In this document: positions 1-7,223 of the stretch, in pieces | Position numbering within the stretch: the first letter of the stretch is position 1 | Layout of the letters: each line of letters begins with the position of its first letter | Source of the DNA: Alphaproteobacteria bacterium | GTDB lineage: Bacteria > Pseudomonadota > Alphaproteobacteria > Rs-D84 > SZUA-605 | NCBI GenBank assembly: GCA_003250835.1 | Contig: QKJL01000020.1 | Location: 1 to 34,883 of the forward strand | Reading direction: 5' to 3' | Length of the DNA: 34,883 nucleotides | Position numbers and translations under genes: made by a program | The notes under the pieces: model-generated | Told to the model about the DNA's origin: nothing | The model's input: the letters and a program-made list of their open reading frames with translations, nothing else | The model's database searches: none

Positions 1-1027
1 CAACTTCAATCACCTTCGCATTTAAACGAGCTAACGCAGTCGCACTGGCATCAATAGCCTCTTGTGTATAATTTAATTGAGAACGATAATGAGCTGTCAA
101 ACAAAGATAACGATACGCCAGCGGGTTAATCCCTTTATCGACAAGTTCTGTCTTAATCGTTTGAACATGCCCCTTAGACTTAGACATCTTCTCACCACCC
201 ATATTAAGAAATGCACCATGCATCCAGTATTTAACCACACGATGCCCTGTATAGGCACAATTCTGAGCCACTTCATTCGAATGATGCACAGACATAAGAT
301 CTGCCCCACCCGCATGAATATCAAATTCAGTTCCTAAATGCTCAATTGACATAGCCGAACATTCAATATGCCATCCTGGGAAACCTTTACCCCATGGACT
401 ATCCCATTCCATTTGACGCTGTTCATGTTCCGGAGAAAACTTCCACAAAGAAAAATCAGTCGGGTTCTTCTTTTCCCCCATATCAACACGATCCCCCGCA
501 CGAAGTCCTTCTTTATCTAAACGAGCCAAATAACCATAAGCATCATCCTTGGACGTATCAAAATAAATCCCATCAGACGTACGATAGGTAAAACCCTTCT
601 CTTCCAACGTCTTCACAAAATTAATTTGCTGTTGAATATACTCCGTCGCATGACAGACAACCGTTGGACGTTCAATATTTAAATATTCACAGAATTGCCA
701 ATGCATCGCTTCATACTTCTTCGCAATATCCCAAGCAGATAAACCTTCCTTGGCCGCCTGCTTTTCCATCTTATCATCACCATGATCGCTATCACCTGTT
801 AAATGCCCCACATCAGTAATATTACTTACATGCTTCACATTGTACCCAGCCAATCGAAACATCTTCTTCAACACATCTACAAACATCGATGTACGAAGGT
901 TTCCAATATGAGGATCACTATATACCGTTGGTCCACAATGATACAATCCAAGTGTCCCATCAGTCTTCACAGGTTCAAATTCTTCGACCTGTCGGCTCAT
1001 CGTATTAAATATTCTAACTTTATCCAT
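1..1027 (-). CDS. cysS: Cysteinyl-tRNA synthetase, C-terminus beyond window edge
   Basis: Class I aminoacyl-tRNA synthetase that charges tRNA-Cys in the cytoplasm. It is absent from the ORF track because the frame runs off the left edge without a stop. Translating from the ATG at 1027 gives MDKVRIFNTMSRQVEEF and then the family landmarks CGPTVYSDPHIGN (HIGH-type motif with the zinc-ligand Cys), GWHIECSAMS (further zinc ligand) and KMSKS. The start is supported by an AGAGG Shine-Dalgarno about 8 nt upstream. It lies 10 bp after the Nudix gene and is probably the last or a late gene of the T-box-controlled tyrS unit. Identity is near certain; the anticodon-binding C-terminus is not visible. Confidence 0.96.
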   Translation of the reverse strand, partial: MDKVRIFNTMSRQVEEFEPVKTDGTLGLYHCGPTVYSDPHIGNLRTSMFVDVLKKMFRLAGYNVKHVSNITDVGHLTGDSDHGDDKMEKQAAKEGLSAWDIAKKYEAMHWQFCEYLNIERPTVVCHATEYIQQQINFVKTLEEKGFTYRTSDGIYFDTSKDDAYGYLARLDKEGLRAGDRVDMGEKKNPTDFSLWKFSPEHEQRQMEWDSPWGKGFPGWHIECSAMSIEHLGTEFDIHAGGADLMSVHHSNEVAQNCAYTGHRVVKYWMHGAFLNMGGEKMSKSKGHVQTIKTELVDKGINPLAYRYLCLTAHYRSQLNYTQEAIDASATALARLNAKVIEV

Positions 1028-1037
1028 ATCTATACCT

Positions 1038-1688
1038 CTACACTGCTAAATATTTTTTACCTTCTAACAAACGTTCTGCCATAATAAAAATTTTCAAAAA
1101 ATAAGATTTATCTTCTGGCATAAAATCATCATAAGAAACCATTCGATGATCTAATATAAGTTCATTTGTTCCATCTTGACGTAAAAAACCCACAATATTA
1201 ATATTCTTCACTTCATTAGAAAATAGTTTCAATCCATCTTGAATTTCAACTTCAAATACACCATCAACTTCTTCTGGTTGAAGTTTGTATTGATTCAATG
1301 GAATATCTGACTGATGGAAAAAGATATGCATAAATGAACGTCCTTTAGAAACACCAACCTTAGTTTCATAATCATACACATCAACAAACTTACCTAAATA
1401 AAGCAATTGTGTAGGCTGAACATTTAATCCAAGTTCTTCATTAATTTCACGAATTCCGTTTTCAGGTTTTTCTCCAGCAGCTAAATAACCAGCCGCAGAA
1501 GTATCCAAAACATTTGGGAAAATCTTTTTATCTTTTCCACGCAACTGAACAACAATCTTTCCATTCGGAGAAATAATCCAACATCGAAAGATTTGATGCC
1601 ACAATCCTTCTTTACGAACACTATACTTATCTTTTACGCCAATATGATTATAATTAGCATCAAAAATATCAATCATTTCATTTGCCAT
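1038..1688 (-). CDS. Nudix hydrolase (IDI-like subfamily)
   Basis: A 216-residue Nudix-fold protein expected to hydrolyse a nucleoside-diphosphate-linked or isoprenoid-diphosphate substrate; the substrate cannot be read from sequence. The Nudix box is GYLAAGEKPENGIREINEEL (residues ~65-86), with the metal-binding REINEE glutamates intact. The spacing between the first Glu and RE is one residue shorter than the textbook consensus, as I recall for the group often annotated as isopentenyl-diphosphate isomerase-like. It starts 2 bp after the transporter stop codon, so the two are almost certainly cotranscribed and possibly translationally coupled. Function within a tRNA-synthetase unit is unexplained. 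Confidence 0.85.
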   Translation of the reverse strand: MANEMIDIFDANYNHIGVKDKYSVRKEGLWHQIFRCWIISPNGKIVVQLRGKDKKIFPNVLDTSAAGYLAAGEKPENGIREINEELGLNVQPTQLLYLGKFVDVYDYETKVGVSKGRSFMHIFFHQSDIPLNQYKLQPEEVDGVFEVEIQDGLKLFSNEVKNINIVGFLRQDGTNELILDHRMVSYDDFMPEDKSYFLKIFIMAERLLEGKKYLAV

Positions 1689-1690
1689 AT

Positions 1691-2617
1691 TTATACCTCT
1701 TCAAATACAGGTTGTTCAATTGGTTTCTTACGTGATGCATAGTAAATCAAGAACACATTTCCTGTTAAAATCATACTACCACCAAGAATCATATTCCACG
1801 TAAGAGATGTTTTTAAAATTGTTATATCCAATATTACTCCAACAACAAGTTCTAATAATAAAATCAATCCACCATGAAGTGCAGGAACCTTTTGAAAACC
1901 ACGAAACATTAAAAAATTGCCTAACCACATCGAAATAAAAGTAAAAATCAACATATATCCCCACAAATCTAAACGAGTAAAATTAAACATATTCAAACCA
2001 AATAAATCTGGATTATAATCTGATAAAAATAACCCAATAATCAAAAATGGAATAGCAGTCATTAAAAATAACCAAAAATAAGTTACGCTAGCACTTACAT
2101 GATTTTGAGAAAGTTTCTCTGCACAAAATACTTCTGCTGATAAACCAATACCTGCCATCAAAGCCAAAATAATTCCTAATACAGAACCCGTTAATTCTCC
2201 AATCCCCAGCAAAGTATATACACCTGAAACAATAAGTAAAAAAACAAATAATTCATATGATTGCAACTTACGCTTTAAAAAGAAATGACTAAAAAGCATA
2301 GTCCAAATTGGCTGTGTATACATTAAAAGAAGGGTTAAACTAACCGACACCCCCATATACAAAGGAGCATATTGTCCAATGCAAATCAAAAAACAGGTTG
2401 AAATATAAATCGCAATATATTTTACTGCCAATGGGGTTAATTTAAAAATATCTTTTTTCAAAAAAAAGATTAATCCAATAGGCAACAAAAAACCAGGAAT
2501 AATCATTAACTCAACAAAAGATACACCAGCTTCTTCAAAAAGTTTTCCACTAAAAACTTGCCCACCAAAAATTAAGGCAGCAAATACCATAAAAAGGTAA
2601 GATTGCTTCAATGACAT
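1691..2617 (-). CDS. DMT-superfamily (EamA) inner-membrane transporter
   Basis: Polytopic membrane protein of about 308 residues with roughly ten hydrophobic segments in two EamA-like halves. The halves are marked by conserved features such as the GVSVSLTLLLMYTQPIWTML region ending the first half. Family members export amino acids or small metabolites; substrate is unknown here. The ORF track starts at a TTG (2623), but the AAGGA Shine-Dalgarno lies directly against that TTG and about 6 nt before the ATG at 2617, so I use the ATG. It sits 9 bp after tyrS and 2 bp before the Nudix gene. Control by the tyrS T-box would fit an amino-acid-related substrate; that is inference. Confidence 0.88.
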   Translation of the reverse strand: MSLKQSYLFMVFAALIFGGQVFSGKLFEEAGVSFVELMIIPGFLLPIGLIFFLKKDIFKLTPLAVKYIAIYISTCFLICIGQYAPLYMGVSVSLTLLLMYTQPIWTMLFSHFFLKRKLQSYELFVFLLIVSGVYTLLGIGELTGSVLGIILALMAGIGLSAEVFCAEKLSQNHVSASVTYFWLFLMTAIPFLIIGLFLSDYNPDLFGLNMFNFTRLDLWGYMLIFTFISMWLGNFLMFRGFQKVPALHGGLILLLELVVGVILDITILKTSLTWNMILGGSMILTGNVFLIYYASRKKPIEQPVFEEV

Positions 2618-2626
2618 ATCCAATCC

Positions 2627-3781
2627 TTATTTTTTCTTCTTAGAAATGATTTCCAATATTTCTTCCACACGTTCCAACATTGCTTTCTTTGAAGGTTCTT
2701 CAAAATATGCACGTGCCGGAGCAAATAAATTAATCAAATAATCCGCTAAGTAATTTTTCACATCAATCGGATGTACATCTCCATTTTCAAACTTAGTCTG
2801 TAAATCAGCATAATCCGCAAATGAAATATTACCACCATGTTCATCAGGACGTTCAATTGTAATTCCTCCTGTTTCACGAGCAAACACAATCATATCCATC
2901 CATTCTAAAATGGGATTATAACCAATTTCTTTTTCCATACAGAACCCTTTCATAATCTTTTTACGAATTACTTGTGGATCATCCATCATAAACATCGCTG
3001 AATTAGGATCTGACTTACTCATCTTTCCTTTATTCAATAACTCACGTTTATCCATATCTTCTGGAATTGGCCAAATCGCAGGTTTCGCTAAGCTTGGTAA
3101 TAATTTAGTATGAATTGCAACTGGTTTCACACGTTTTCCATCAAACATAGGAGCATTCGTTTTAATCTTATCTGCCGTATCACGCATAATCACATGAATT
3201 TTACGTTGATCAATTCCACCTTGTGCAATTTGAATATTCATCGCAAAAATATCAGCCGCCTGCATAGGAGGATATGCCAAAGAACCAAAATCTTTTGCAG
3301 CCCCTTCTTCACGTCCCATAATCGAAATTGAACGCTCAATACGTGACAATGTTGTATTCTTAGAAACCTCTAAAAATGTAAGCCAAAAATCTGGATGCGA
3401 AGAATAATATTCAGACGCTGTAATAAAGTTTAATTTTTCAGGATCACCACCCAGCATTAAAATCGCCGCTTTAAAAATTTCCTTAAAATATCCATCTGCA
3501 ACTTCTTTGATCAAAACAAGATCGCCTGCAAACTTATCATTTAAATATGAATGCCAATCTGCTAGAAAAATATGAACCTTAATCCCAGCATCCATCAAAT
3601 CTTTCACTTTTTGCATAATCATCACAGCTTGACCAATATGCAATTTTCCTGAAATTTCAAAACCAACGTAATGATTGATTTCTTTACCACTTTCCAACAT
3701 CATTTTCAGTTCATCTGCACCAATAATTTCTTCTAAATTATTTGTAATTAAATCAAAACGTTCTTGTGTACTTAATGTCAT
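2627..3781 (-). CDS. tyrS: Tyrosyl-tRNA synthetase, archaeal/eukaryotic type
   Basis: Class I synthetase charging tRNA-Tyr, 384 residues. The sequence follows the Methanocaldococcus-type TyrRS rather than the usual proteobacterial TyrS: NHYVGFEISGKLHIGQ (Tyr-binding Tyr plus HIGH-like motif at ~48-51), ADWHSYLND, YPPMQAADIF (Asp that contacts the tyrosine hydroxyl), GGIDQRKIHV, and GKMSKSDPNS (KMSKS). The ORF track's longer start at 3838 lies inside the T-box terminator hairpin and cannot be the real start. The ATG at 3781 follows an AAGGA Shine-Dalgarno. First gene of a T-box-controlled unit with the transporter, Nudix hydrolase and cysS. Probably acquired horizontally together with its riboswitch. 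Confidence 0.93.
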   Translation of the reverse strand: MTLSTQERFDLITNNLEEIIGADELKMMLESGKEINHYVGFEISGKLHIGQAVMIMQKVKDLMDAGIKVHIFLADWHSYLNDKFAGDLVLIKEVADGYFKEIFKAAILMLGGDPEKLNFITASEYYSSHPDFWLTFLEVSKNTTLSRIERSISIMGREEGAAKDFGSLAYPPMQAADIFAMNIQIAQGGIDQRKIHVIMRDTADKIKTNAPMFDGKRVKPVAIHTKLLPSLAKPAIWPIPEDMDKRELLNKGKMSKSDPNSAMFMMDDPQVIRKKIMKGFCMEKEIGYNPILEWMDMIVFARETGGITIERPDEHGGNISFADYADLQTKFENGDVHPIDVKNYLADYLINLFAPARAYFEEPSKKAMLERVEEILEIISKKKK

Positions 3782-3810
3782 TTCATATTCCTTTTTATTG
3801 ACCAAAATTA

Positions 3811-3863
3811 AAAAAATCGTCCGTGTATACTGAGCCATTACAACTCAACATACAAGGACGATT
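3811..3863 (-). terminator. T-box intrinsic terminator
   Basis: On the minus strand AATCGTCC pairs with GGACGATT. The hairpin continues inward through TTGTAT/ATACAC and TGAG/CTCA, and a run of about six T follows. Its 5' arm overlaps the antiterminator strand CGUCCUUGU, giving the mutually exclusive folds expected of a T-box. Confidence 0.9.
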
Positions 3864-4080
3864 CATCACCGTGGTACCACCTTGTTTCACAAATGTTTAA
3901 ACCATTTCATTTGCCTTTATCACATAATAACGATTGTCACCGTTGACACTGAACCTTTCGGCTTTTTGCGCCACCCCTCCACCAGAGCAATTCACATATA
4001 TTAATTACGTAACGGATCACACCACCCCGCTATCTCTCTATGTCACTTAATACAGCTACTGATCCTGATTTCAACAGGTT
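3811..4080 (-). promoter_or_regulatory. T-box riboswitch controlling tyrS
   Basis: Leader RNA that senses uncharged tRNA and decides between termination and read-through. Visible elements, 5' to 3' on the minus strand: an AGUAG loop-E-like motif, an AGAGAG bulge, and a distal hairpin UAGCGG/CCGUUA whose loop contains GGUGGUGUGA, the typical stem I apical loop. A small hairpin UGUCA-ACGG-UGACA (stem III-like) follows. Next is the T-box core ACAAGG-UGGUACC-ACG, which pairs with CGU-CCUUGU as antiterminator, and finally the competing terminator. The UGGU would pair with an ACCA tRNA end, compatible with tRNA-Tyr. I could not place the specifier codon with confidence; UAU/UAC triplets occur on the 3' side of stem I, but an AAU register is also possible. 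Confidence 0.9.
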
Positions 4081-4088
4081 TAACACAA

Positions 4089-4118
4089 ATTGTACGCGAA
4101 ACAAAGCGTTAAAGTCAA
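4089..4118 (-). promoter_or_regulatory. Promoter of the tyrS T-box unit
   Basis: Minus-strand TTGACT and TACAAT separated by 18 bp, immediately upstream of the T-box leader. It is back-to-back with the XRE-regulator promoter about 40 bp away. Confidence 0.75.
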
Positions 4119-4155
4119 CGAAATAAAACGTATATGCGGAATAAATGATTTAAAC

Positions 4156-4184
4156 TTGAAAACGAAAAAGTGAAATGATACAAT
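4156..4184 (+). promoter_or_regulatory. Promoter of XRE regulator gene with palindromic -10
   Basis: TTGAAA and TACAAT with a 17-bp spacer. The -10 hexamer lies inside the short inverted repeat ATGAT-ACA-ATCAT (4175-4187), a possible operator for autoregulation by the encoded helix-turn-helix protein. Confidence 0.7.
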
Positions 4185-4215
4185 CATACGTATTAAAATA
4201 AAGAGGACTGATTAT

Positions 4216-4671
4216 ATGACAATGAAAATGATGGATACAAAAAATGGACCAAACCCAATCGACACACACGTAGGTACTCGCTTACGCCTCCGTCGTACAA
4301 TGCTTAAAATGAGCCAAGAAACATTGGCATCATTGGTTGGGGTAACATTCCAACAAATCCAAAAATATGAATCAGGCACAAACCGTATCAGTGCATCTCG
4401 CCTCTACTTAATCAGTTCAGTATTGGAAGTACCAATCGGATTTTTCTTCGAAGGATTGGAAAATCTACCACTTCAAACATTACAACAAAAAGAAGGCGCA
4501 CCAGTTGCAATCCACGATAAACAAGTATTCGACTTTGACCCAATGCGCTCAACTGAATCACTACGCTTAGTAAATGCATTCTGGAAAATCAATGATAAAG
4601 GAACACGTGAACACTTATTTATGATGATCCTCGGAATGGCCGGCGATCAATCAGGAAATAACTTCAAATAA
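4216..4671 (+). CDS. XRE-family helix-turn-helix transcriptional regulator
   Basis: Cytoplasmic DNA-binding regulator of 151 residues. An HTH_3 domain spans about residues 18-76 (VGTRLRLRRTMLKMSQETLA followed by FQQIQKYESGTNRISASRLY), with SQETLASLVGVTFQQIQKYE as the helix-turn-helix proper. The C-terminal ~75 residues have no domain I recognise. The N-terminal DTHVGTRLRLRR arrangement is the common alphaproteobacterial form of this family. An AGAGGA Shine-Dalgarno precedes the ATG. Monocistronic, with its own promoter and terminator. Targets are unknown; the palindrome over its own -10 suggests autoregulation. Confidence 0.93.
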   Translation: MTMKMMDTKNGPNPIDTHVGTRLRLRRTMLKMSQETLASLVGVTFQQIQKYESGTNRISASRLYLISSVLEVPIGFFFEGLENLPLQTLQQKEGAPVAIHDKQVFDFDPMRSTESLRLVNAFWKINDKGTREHLFMMILGMAGDQSGNNFK

Positions 4672-4698
4672 AAAACTCCCAAATGGGAGTTTTTTTTA
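4672..4698. terminator. Bidirectional terminator between XRE gene and zapA
   Basis: AACTCCC-AAAT-GGGAGTT flanked by an A run on the left and a T run on the right, so it works in both directions for the two convergent genes. The zapA stop codon is embedded in the T run. Confidence 0.9.
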
Positions 4699-5028
4699 AT
4701 TATTTAAACTTTGATGAATAGCTCTAACCTTTTCGGTTAAACGTTTAATGGTCTCATCGGTCGCAGCAATAGATTCTAAAAACTTTTCATCTCCAGCCAC
4801 TTGATTAGCAGAAGATTTATTTTTACCATCCCCCATCAATTCATCAGCAAGAACAACGGCAATCATCACAATTAACATTTCATGAGAAATACCAGCACCC
4901 ATCGCATCAATAATTTCAGTTTCTTTCTGAGCAATTAATTCGGCCAATAACTTCAAGCGATTTTCTTGCCCTTCTTGGCAAAAAATAGGATATTTTTTAT
5001 TATCAATTGTAAAAATTACTTGTGGCAT
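4696..5028 (-). CDS. zapA: Cell-division protein ZapA
   Basis: FtsZ-ring-associated protein of 110 residues that bundles FtsZ filaments at midcell. The N-terminal beta-rich part (MPQVIFTIDNKKYPIFCQEG) is followed by a helix (NRLKLLAELIAQKETEIIDA) and the hydrophobic dimer helix (HEMLIVMIAVVLADELM), the usual ZapA order. The tail after residue ~70 is polar. It begins 1 bp downstream of the small coiled-coil gene, so the two are a unit. Length fits the family. Confidence 0.85.
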   Translation of the reverse strand: MPQVIFTIDNKKYPIFCQEGQENRLKLLAELIAQKETEIIDAMGAGISHEMLIVMIAVVLADELMGDGKNKSSANQVAGDEKFLESIAATDETIKRLTEKVRAIHQSLNN

Positions 5029-5029
5029 A

Positions 5030-5269
5030 TTACACGTCCTTCTCTTTCATAAAACGATCCATCTTCATAACAAGACCATTTACAATAATAGATGCTTTAT
5101 CTAATTTCGCACGTAAAACATCATTCTCAGCCAGCAAAGCATTTTCATCAGCAGCAATCACTTCAGTCAATTGAACTGATTCAGTACGTACAGGCACATC
5201 TGCCAAAGAGTGTTCCAACTCTTGCAAAACTTCTTGTAATTCTTTTAGACTTGCGTTTAATCGTTCCAT
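5030..5269 (-). CDS. Small coiled-coil protein next to zapA
   Basis: 79-residue protein, almost entirely heptad-like: LNASLKELQEVLQELEHSLA at the start and NALLAENDVLRAKLDKA in the second half, predicting two coiled-coil helices with no membrane segment. It resembles the short coiled-coil proteins (DUF4164-like) that precede zapA in many alphaproteobacteria, and a role in divisome assembly is likely by position. A GGAGAGG Shine-Dalgarno supports the ATG. It shares a promoter with zapA. The family assignment is tentative. Confidence 0.75.
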   Translation of the reverse strand: MERLNASLKELQEVLQELEHSLADVPVRTESVQLTEVIAADENALLAENDVLRAKLDKASIIVNGLVMKMDRFMKEKDV

Positions 5270-5298
5270 TTGCTATACCTCTCCATATAGCACATAAT
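5270..5298 (+). promoter_or_regulatory. Possible rph promoter
   Basis: TTGCTA and CATAAT with 17-bp spacing upstream of rph; moderate match. It abuts the opposing zapA promoter, with the two -10 boxes overlapping by about two bases, so the two RNA polymerases would compete. Confidence 0.5.
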
Positions 5299-5325
5299 AT
5301 TAAAGACGAACAAACTGAAAGTCAA
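5297..5325 (-). promoter_or_regulatory. Promoter of the coiled-coil/zapA unit
   Basis: Minus-strand TTGACT and TAATAT with a 17-bp spacer, about 28 bp upstream of the first gene. Confidence 0.7.
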
Positions 5326-5338
5326 GGAGCAAAAGCGA

Positions 5339-6055
5339 ATGCGTCCATCAAAAAGAAAAGAAAACCAACTACGTGAAGTAAAAATCACAACAAATACAAA
5401 TATCCATGCAGAAGGATCATGCATCATCGAAATGGGAAATACACGCGTATCATGTACCGCAACGGTTGAAGAAAAACAACCACCTTTCTTACGTAATACA
5501 GAAACAGGATGGGTAACAGCAGAATATGGCATGCTTCCACGCGCTACAAACGAACGTATCAACCGTGAAGCTAAAAAAGGACAATCTGGTCGTACACAAG
5601 AAATTCAACGCCTCATCGGCCGCGCATTACGTTCTGTGGTTGATTTAGAAAAGCTAGGAAAGCGTCAAATCATTATTGACTGTGATGTACTCCAAGCAGA
5701 TGGCGGCACACGTACAGCCTCAATTACAGGCGGATTTGTGGCAATGTATCTTGCTTGTCAAAAATTAATGGCAGATCGCAAAATCCTTTCATTACCACTT
5801 GCAAACTTTATGGCGGCTGTATCATGCGGAATTTACAAAGATACACCTGTCCTCGATTTAGATTACCCAGAAGACTGTGACGCAGAAACAGACGCAAACT
5901 TCGTAATGGCAGATAATGGGAAGATTATTGAAATCCAAGGAACTGCGGAAGAACATCCATTCACACGTGAACAAATGAATGAAATGCTCGACTTGGCTGA
6001 AAAAGGAATTTCTGAATTAATCGCAGCCCAGAAAAAAGCAATCTTCGGAAAATAA
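5339..6055 (+). CDS. rph: Ribonuclease PH
   Basis: Phosphorolytic 3'-5' exoribonuclease that trims tRNA 3' ends; 238 residues, the normal family length. Landmarks are [14 protein letters not shown] at the N-terminus, the phosphate-binding region [19 protein letters not shown], the highly conserved [12 protein letters not shown], and [20 protein letters not shown]. An AAGGAG Shine-Dalgarno 9 nt before the ATG fixes the start. It is divergent from the zapA unit and ends in its own terminator. Confidence 0.97.
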   Translation: MRPSKRKENQLREVKITTNTNIHAEGSCIIEMGNTRVSCTATVEEKQPPFLRNTETGWVTAEYGMLPRATNERINREAKKGQSGRTQEIQRLIGRALRSVVDLEKLGKRQIIIDCDVLQADGGTRTASITGGFVAMYLACQKLMADRKILSLPLANFMAAVSCGIYKDTPVLDLDYPEDCDAETDANFVMADNGKIIEIQGTAEEHPFTREQMNEMLDLAEKGISELIAAQKKAIFGK

Positions 6056-6056
6056 A

Positions 6057-6086
6057 CAAAAAGCTCTTAACAAAGAGCTTTTTTTT
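6057..6086 (+). terminator. rph terminator
   Basis: AAGCTCTT-AACA-AAGAGCTT followed by a run of T, just after the rph stop. Confidence 0.9.
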
Positions 6087-6093
6087 ATACAAT

Positions 6094-6121
6094 TTGACAA
6101 AATATTAAAATACGATATATT
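6094..6121 (+). promoter_or_regulatory. Promoter of orphan gene at 6163
   Basis: Perfect TTGACA, 16-bp AT-rich spacer, then TATATT. The same layout (TTGACAAA, 16-bp spacer, 66-75 bp from -35 to ATG) precedes the orphan genes at 26012 and 29913. Confidence 0.75.
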
Positions 6122-6162
6122 TACAAAAAAAATTAAAAGTTAAACATCATAAAATTACAACT

Positions 6163-6549
6163 ATGGAAACATTCGTAACAGAAATCTATGAAGGGTATTT
6201 GTTTGCATATATATCAAGCTTACAATACCCACAAGAGGCATTAGGCTCATTCCAATACAAAGATCAAATAATCAATGTAATTGGAACAAAAGGAAAAACA
6301 ATTGAAGAAGTACGAAAAATTGCGACTGAACAAGTTGATCCCAAAAACGAAGATGCAATAATGCTAGAAGCAAAAAAAATTGCATATATGAGTCAAAAAA
6401 AATATGAAATCCTTCCAATATCTGTAGAAATATTAGAAGGTAATGAACTGGGAATACTGTTTCACTCAAACAAAGACAGAGAAGATCTAGATATTTTCGC
6501 AAGAAGAAAAGAAGAAAAAACAATTTACTTCTATATTCCAGCTCCATAA
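6163..6549 (+). CDS. Orphan hypothetical protein
   Basis: 128 residues; I do not recognise the family. There is no signal peptide, no convincing membrane segment and no cysteine. It has an N-terminal aromatic/hydrophobic stretch (GYLFAYISSLQYP), a charged middle and a beta-looking C-terminus (EEKTIYFYIPAP). It is monocistronic between two terminators and has a strong promoter. No Shine-Dalgarno is visible; the leader just before ATG is A/T-rich (ATTACAACT). Reality is supported by the promoter-ORF-terminator framing. Confidence 0.7.
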   Translation: METFVTEIYEGYLFAYISSLQYPQEALGSFQYKDQIINVIGTKGKTIEEVRKIATEQVDPKNEDAIMLEAKKIAYMSQKKYEILPISVEILEGNELGILFHSNKDREDLDIFARRKEEKTIYFYIPAP

Positions 6550-6558
6550 TTCTCAAAT

Positions 6559-6590
6559 AAAAAAAGCTCCCAATCGGGAGCTTTTTTTTA
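6559..6590. terminator. Bidirectional terminator between orphan gene and rplQ
   Basis: AAAAAGCTCCC-AATC-GGGAGCTTTTT with flanking A and T runs. It serves the plus-strand orphan gene and the end of the alpha operon on the minus strand. Confidence 0.92.
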
Positions 6591-6608
6591 ATCTAAATCA
6601 GAAAAGAA

Positions 6609-7121
6609 TTATTTAGCTTCTTTTTCTTCTTTTTTAGAAGCAGCTTTTTTAGCTTCTTTTTTTTCAGCTTTAGCAACTTCTTCTTGAACAGCTTTTTCAG
6701 CAGCAGCAAATGCTTCTTTTTCCATTGCTACACGAGCTTTATCTTGAGCACCTTTAGCAGCTACATCACGATCAACCAATTCGATGAACGCCATAGGAGC
6801 AGCATCACCATAACGGAAACCAGCTTTTAAAACGCGAGTATATCCACCTGGACGTTTTGCATAACGAGGACCCAAAACTTCAAACAATTTTTTAACCATT
6901 GCTTCATCTTGCATGAAAGAAGCAGCTTGACGACGTGATGCAAGCGTATTTTTTTTCGCAAGTGTAATCATCTTGTCAGCAAAAGAACGAAGATCTTTCG
7001 CTTTTGGTAATGTTGTTTTAATTTGTTCATGTTGAAATAACGCCACAACCATATTTGCAAACATTGCACGACGGTGTGATGATGTTCTATTTAATAAACG
7101 ACCTTTTAATCCATGTCTCAT
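6609..7121 (-). CDS. rplQ: 50S ribosomal protein L17 with long charged tail
   Basis: Large-subunit protein near the tunnel exit. The core [20 protein letters not shown] and [10 protein letters not shown] is typical. The ORF track starts at 7154, but the conserved N-terminus and an AAGGA Shine-Dalgarno place the start at 7121 (170 residues). After about residue 125 comes a roughly 45-residue Ala/Lys/Glu-rich tail, longer than in E. coli (127 residues in total). Last gene of the alpha operon, 102 bp after rpoA, with a hairpin between them. Confidence 0.96.
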   Translation of the reverse strand: MRHGLKGRLLNRTSSHRRAMFANMVVALFQHEQIKTTLPKAKDLRSFADKMITLAKKNTLASRRQAASFMQDEAMVKKLFEVLGPRYAKRPGGYTRVLKAGFRYGDAAPMAFIELVDRDVAAKGAQDKARVAMEKEAFAAAEKAVQEEVAKAEKKEAKKAASKKEEKEAK

Positions 7122-7171
7122 TTTATTTTCCTTTACGCTTTTGTACCACGTCAATGATACGATTTAAATTA

Positions 7172-7206
7172 AAATTCCTGCCCCCTAAAAAGCAGTACAG
7201 GAATTT
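7172..7206 (-). promoter_or_regulatory. Hairpin between rpoA and rplQ
   Basis: AAATTCCTG pairs perfectly with CAGGAATTT (9 bp, 17-nt loop). A T-rich stretch without a clean T run follows on the minus strand. It could be a leaky terminator or an RNase processing site that lowers L17 relative to alpha. Confidence 0.55.
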
Positions 7207-7223
7207 CACTTAACTAAGATTGA

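Noticed and set aside
77-1084. Plus-strand ORFs of 60-95 aa at the left edge
   Set aside because: They lie opposite cysS, whose frame is intact and strongly recognisable; no start signals.
5257-5562. 101-aa minus-strand ORF over the start of rph
   Set aside because: Antisense to the conserved rph N-terminus and overlapping the start of the zapA-unit gene; composition is not protein-like.
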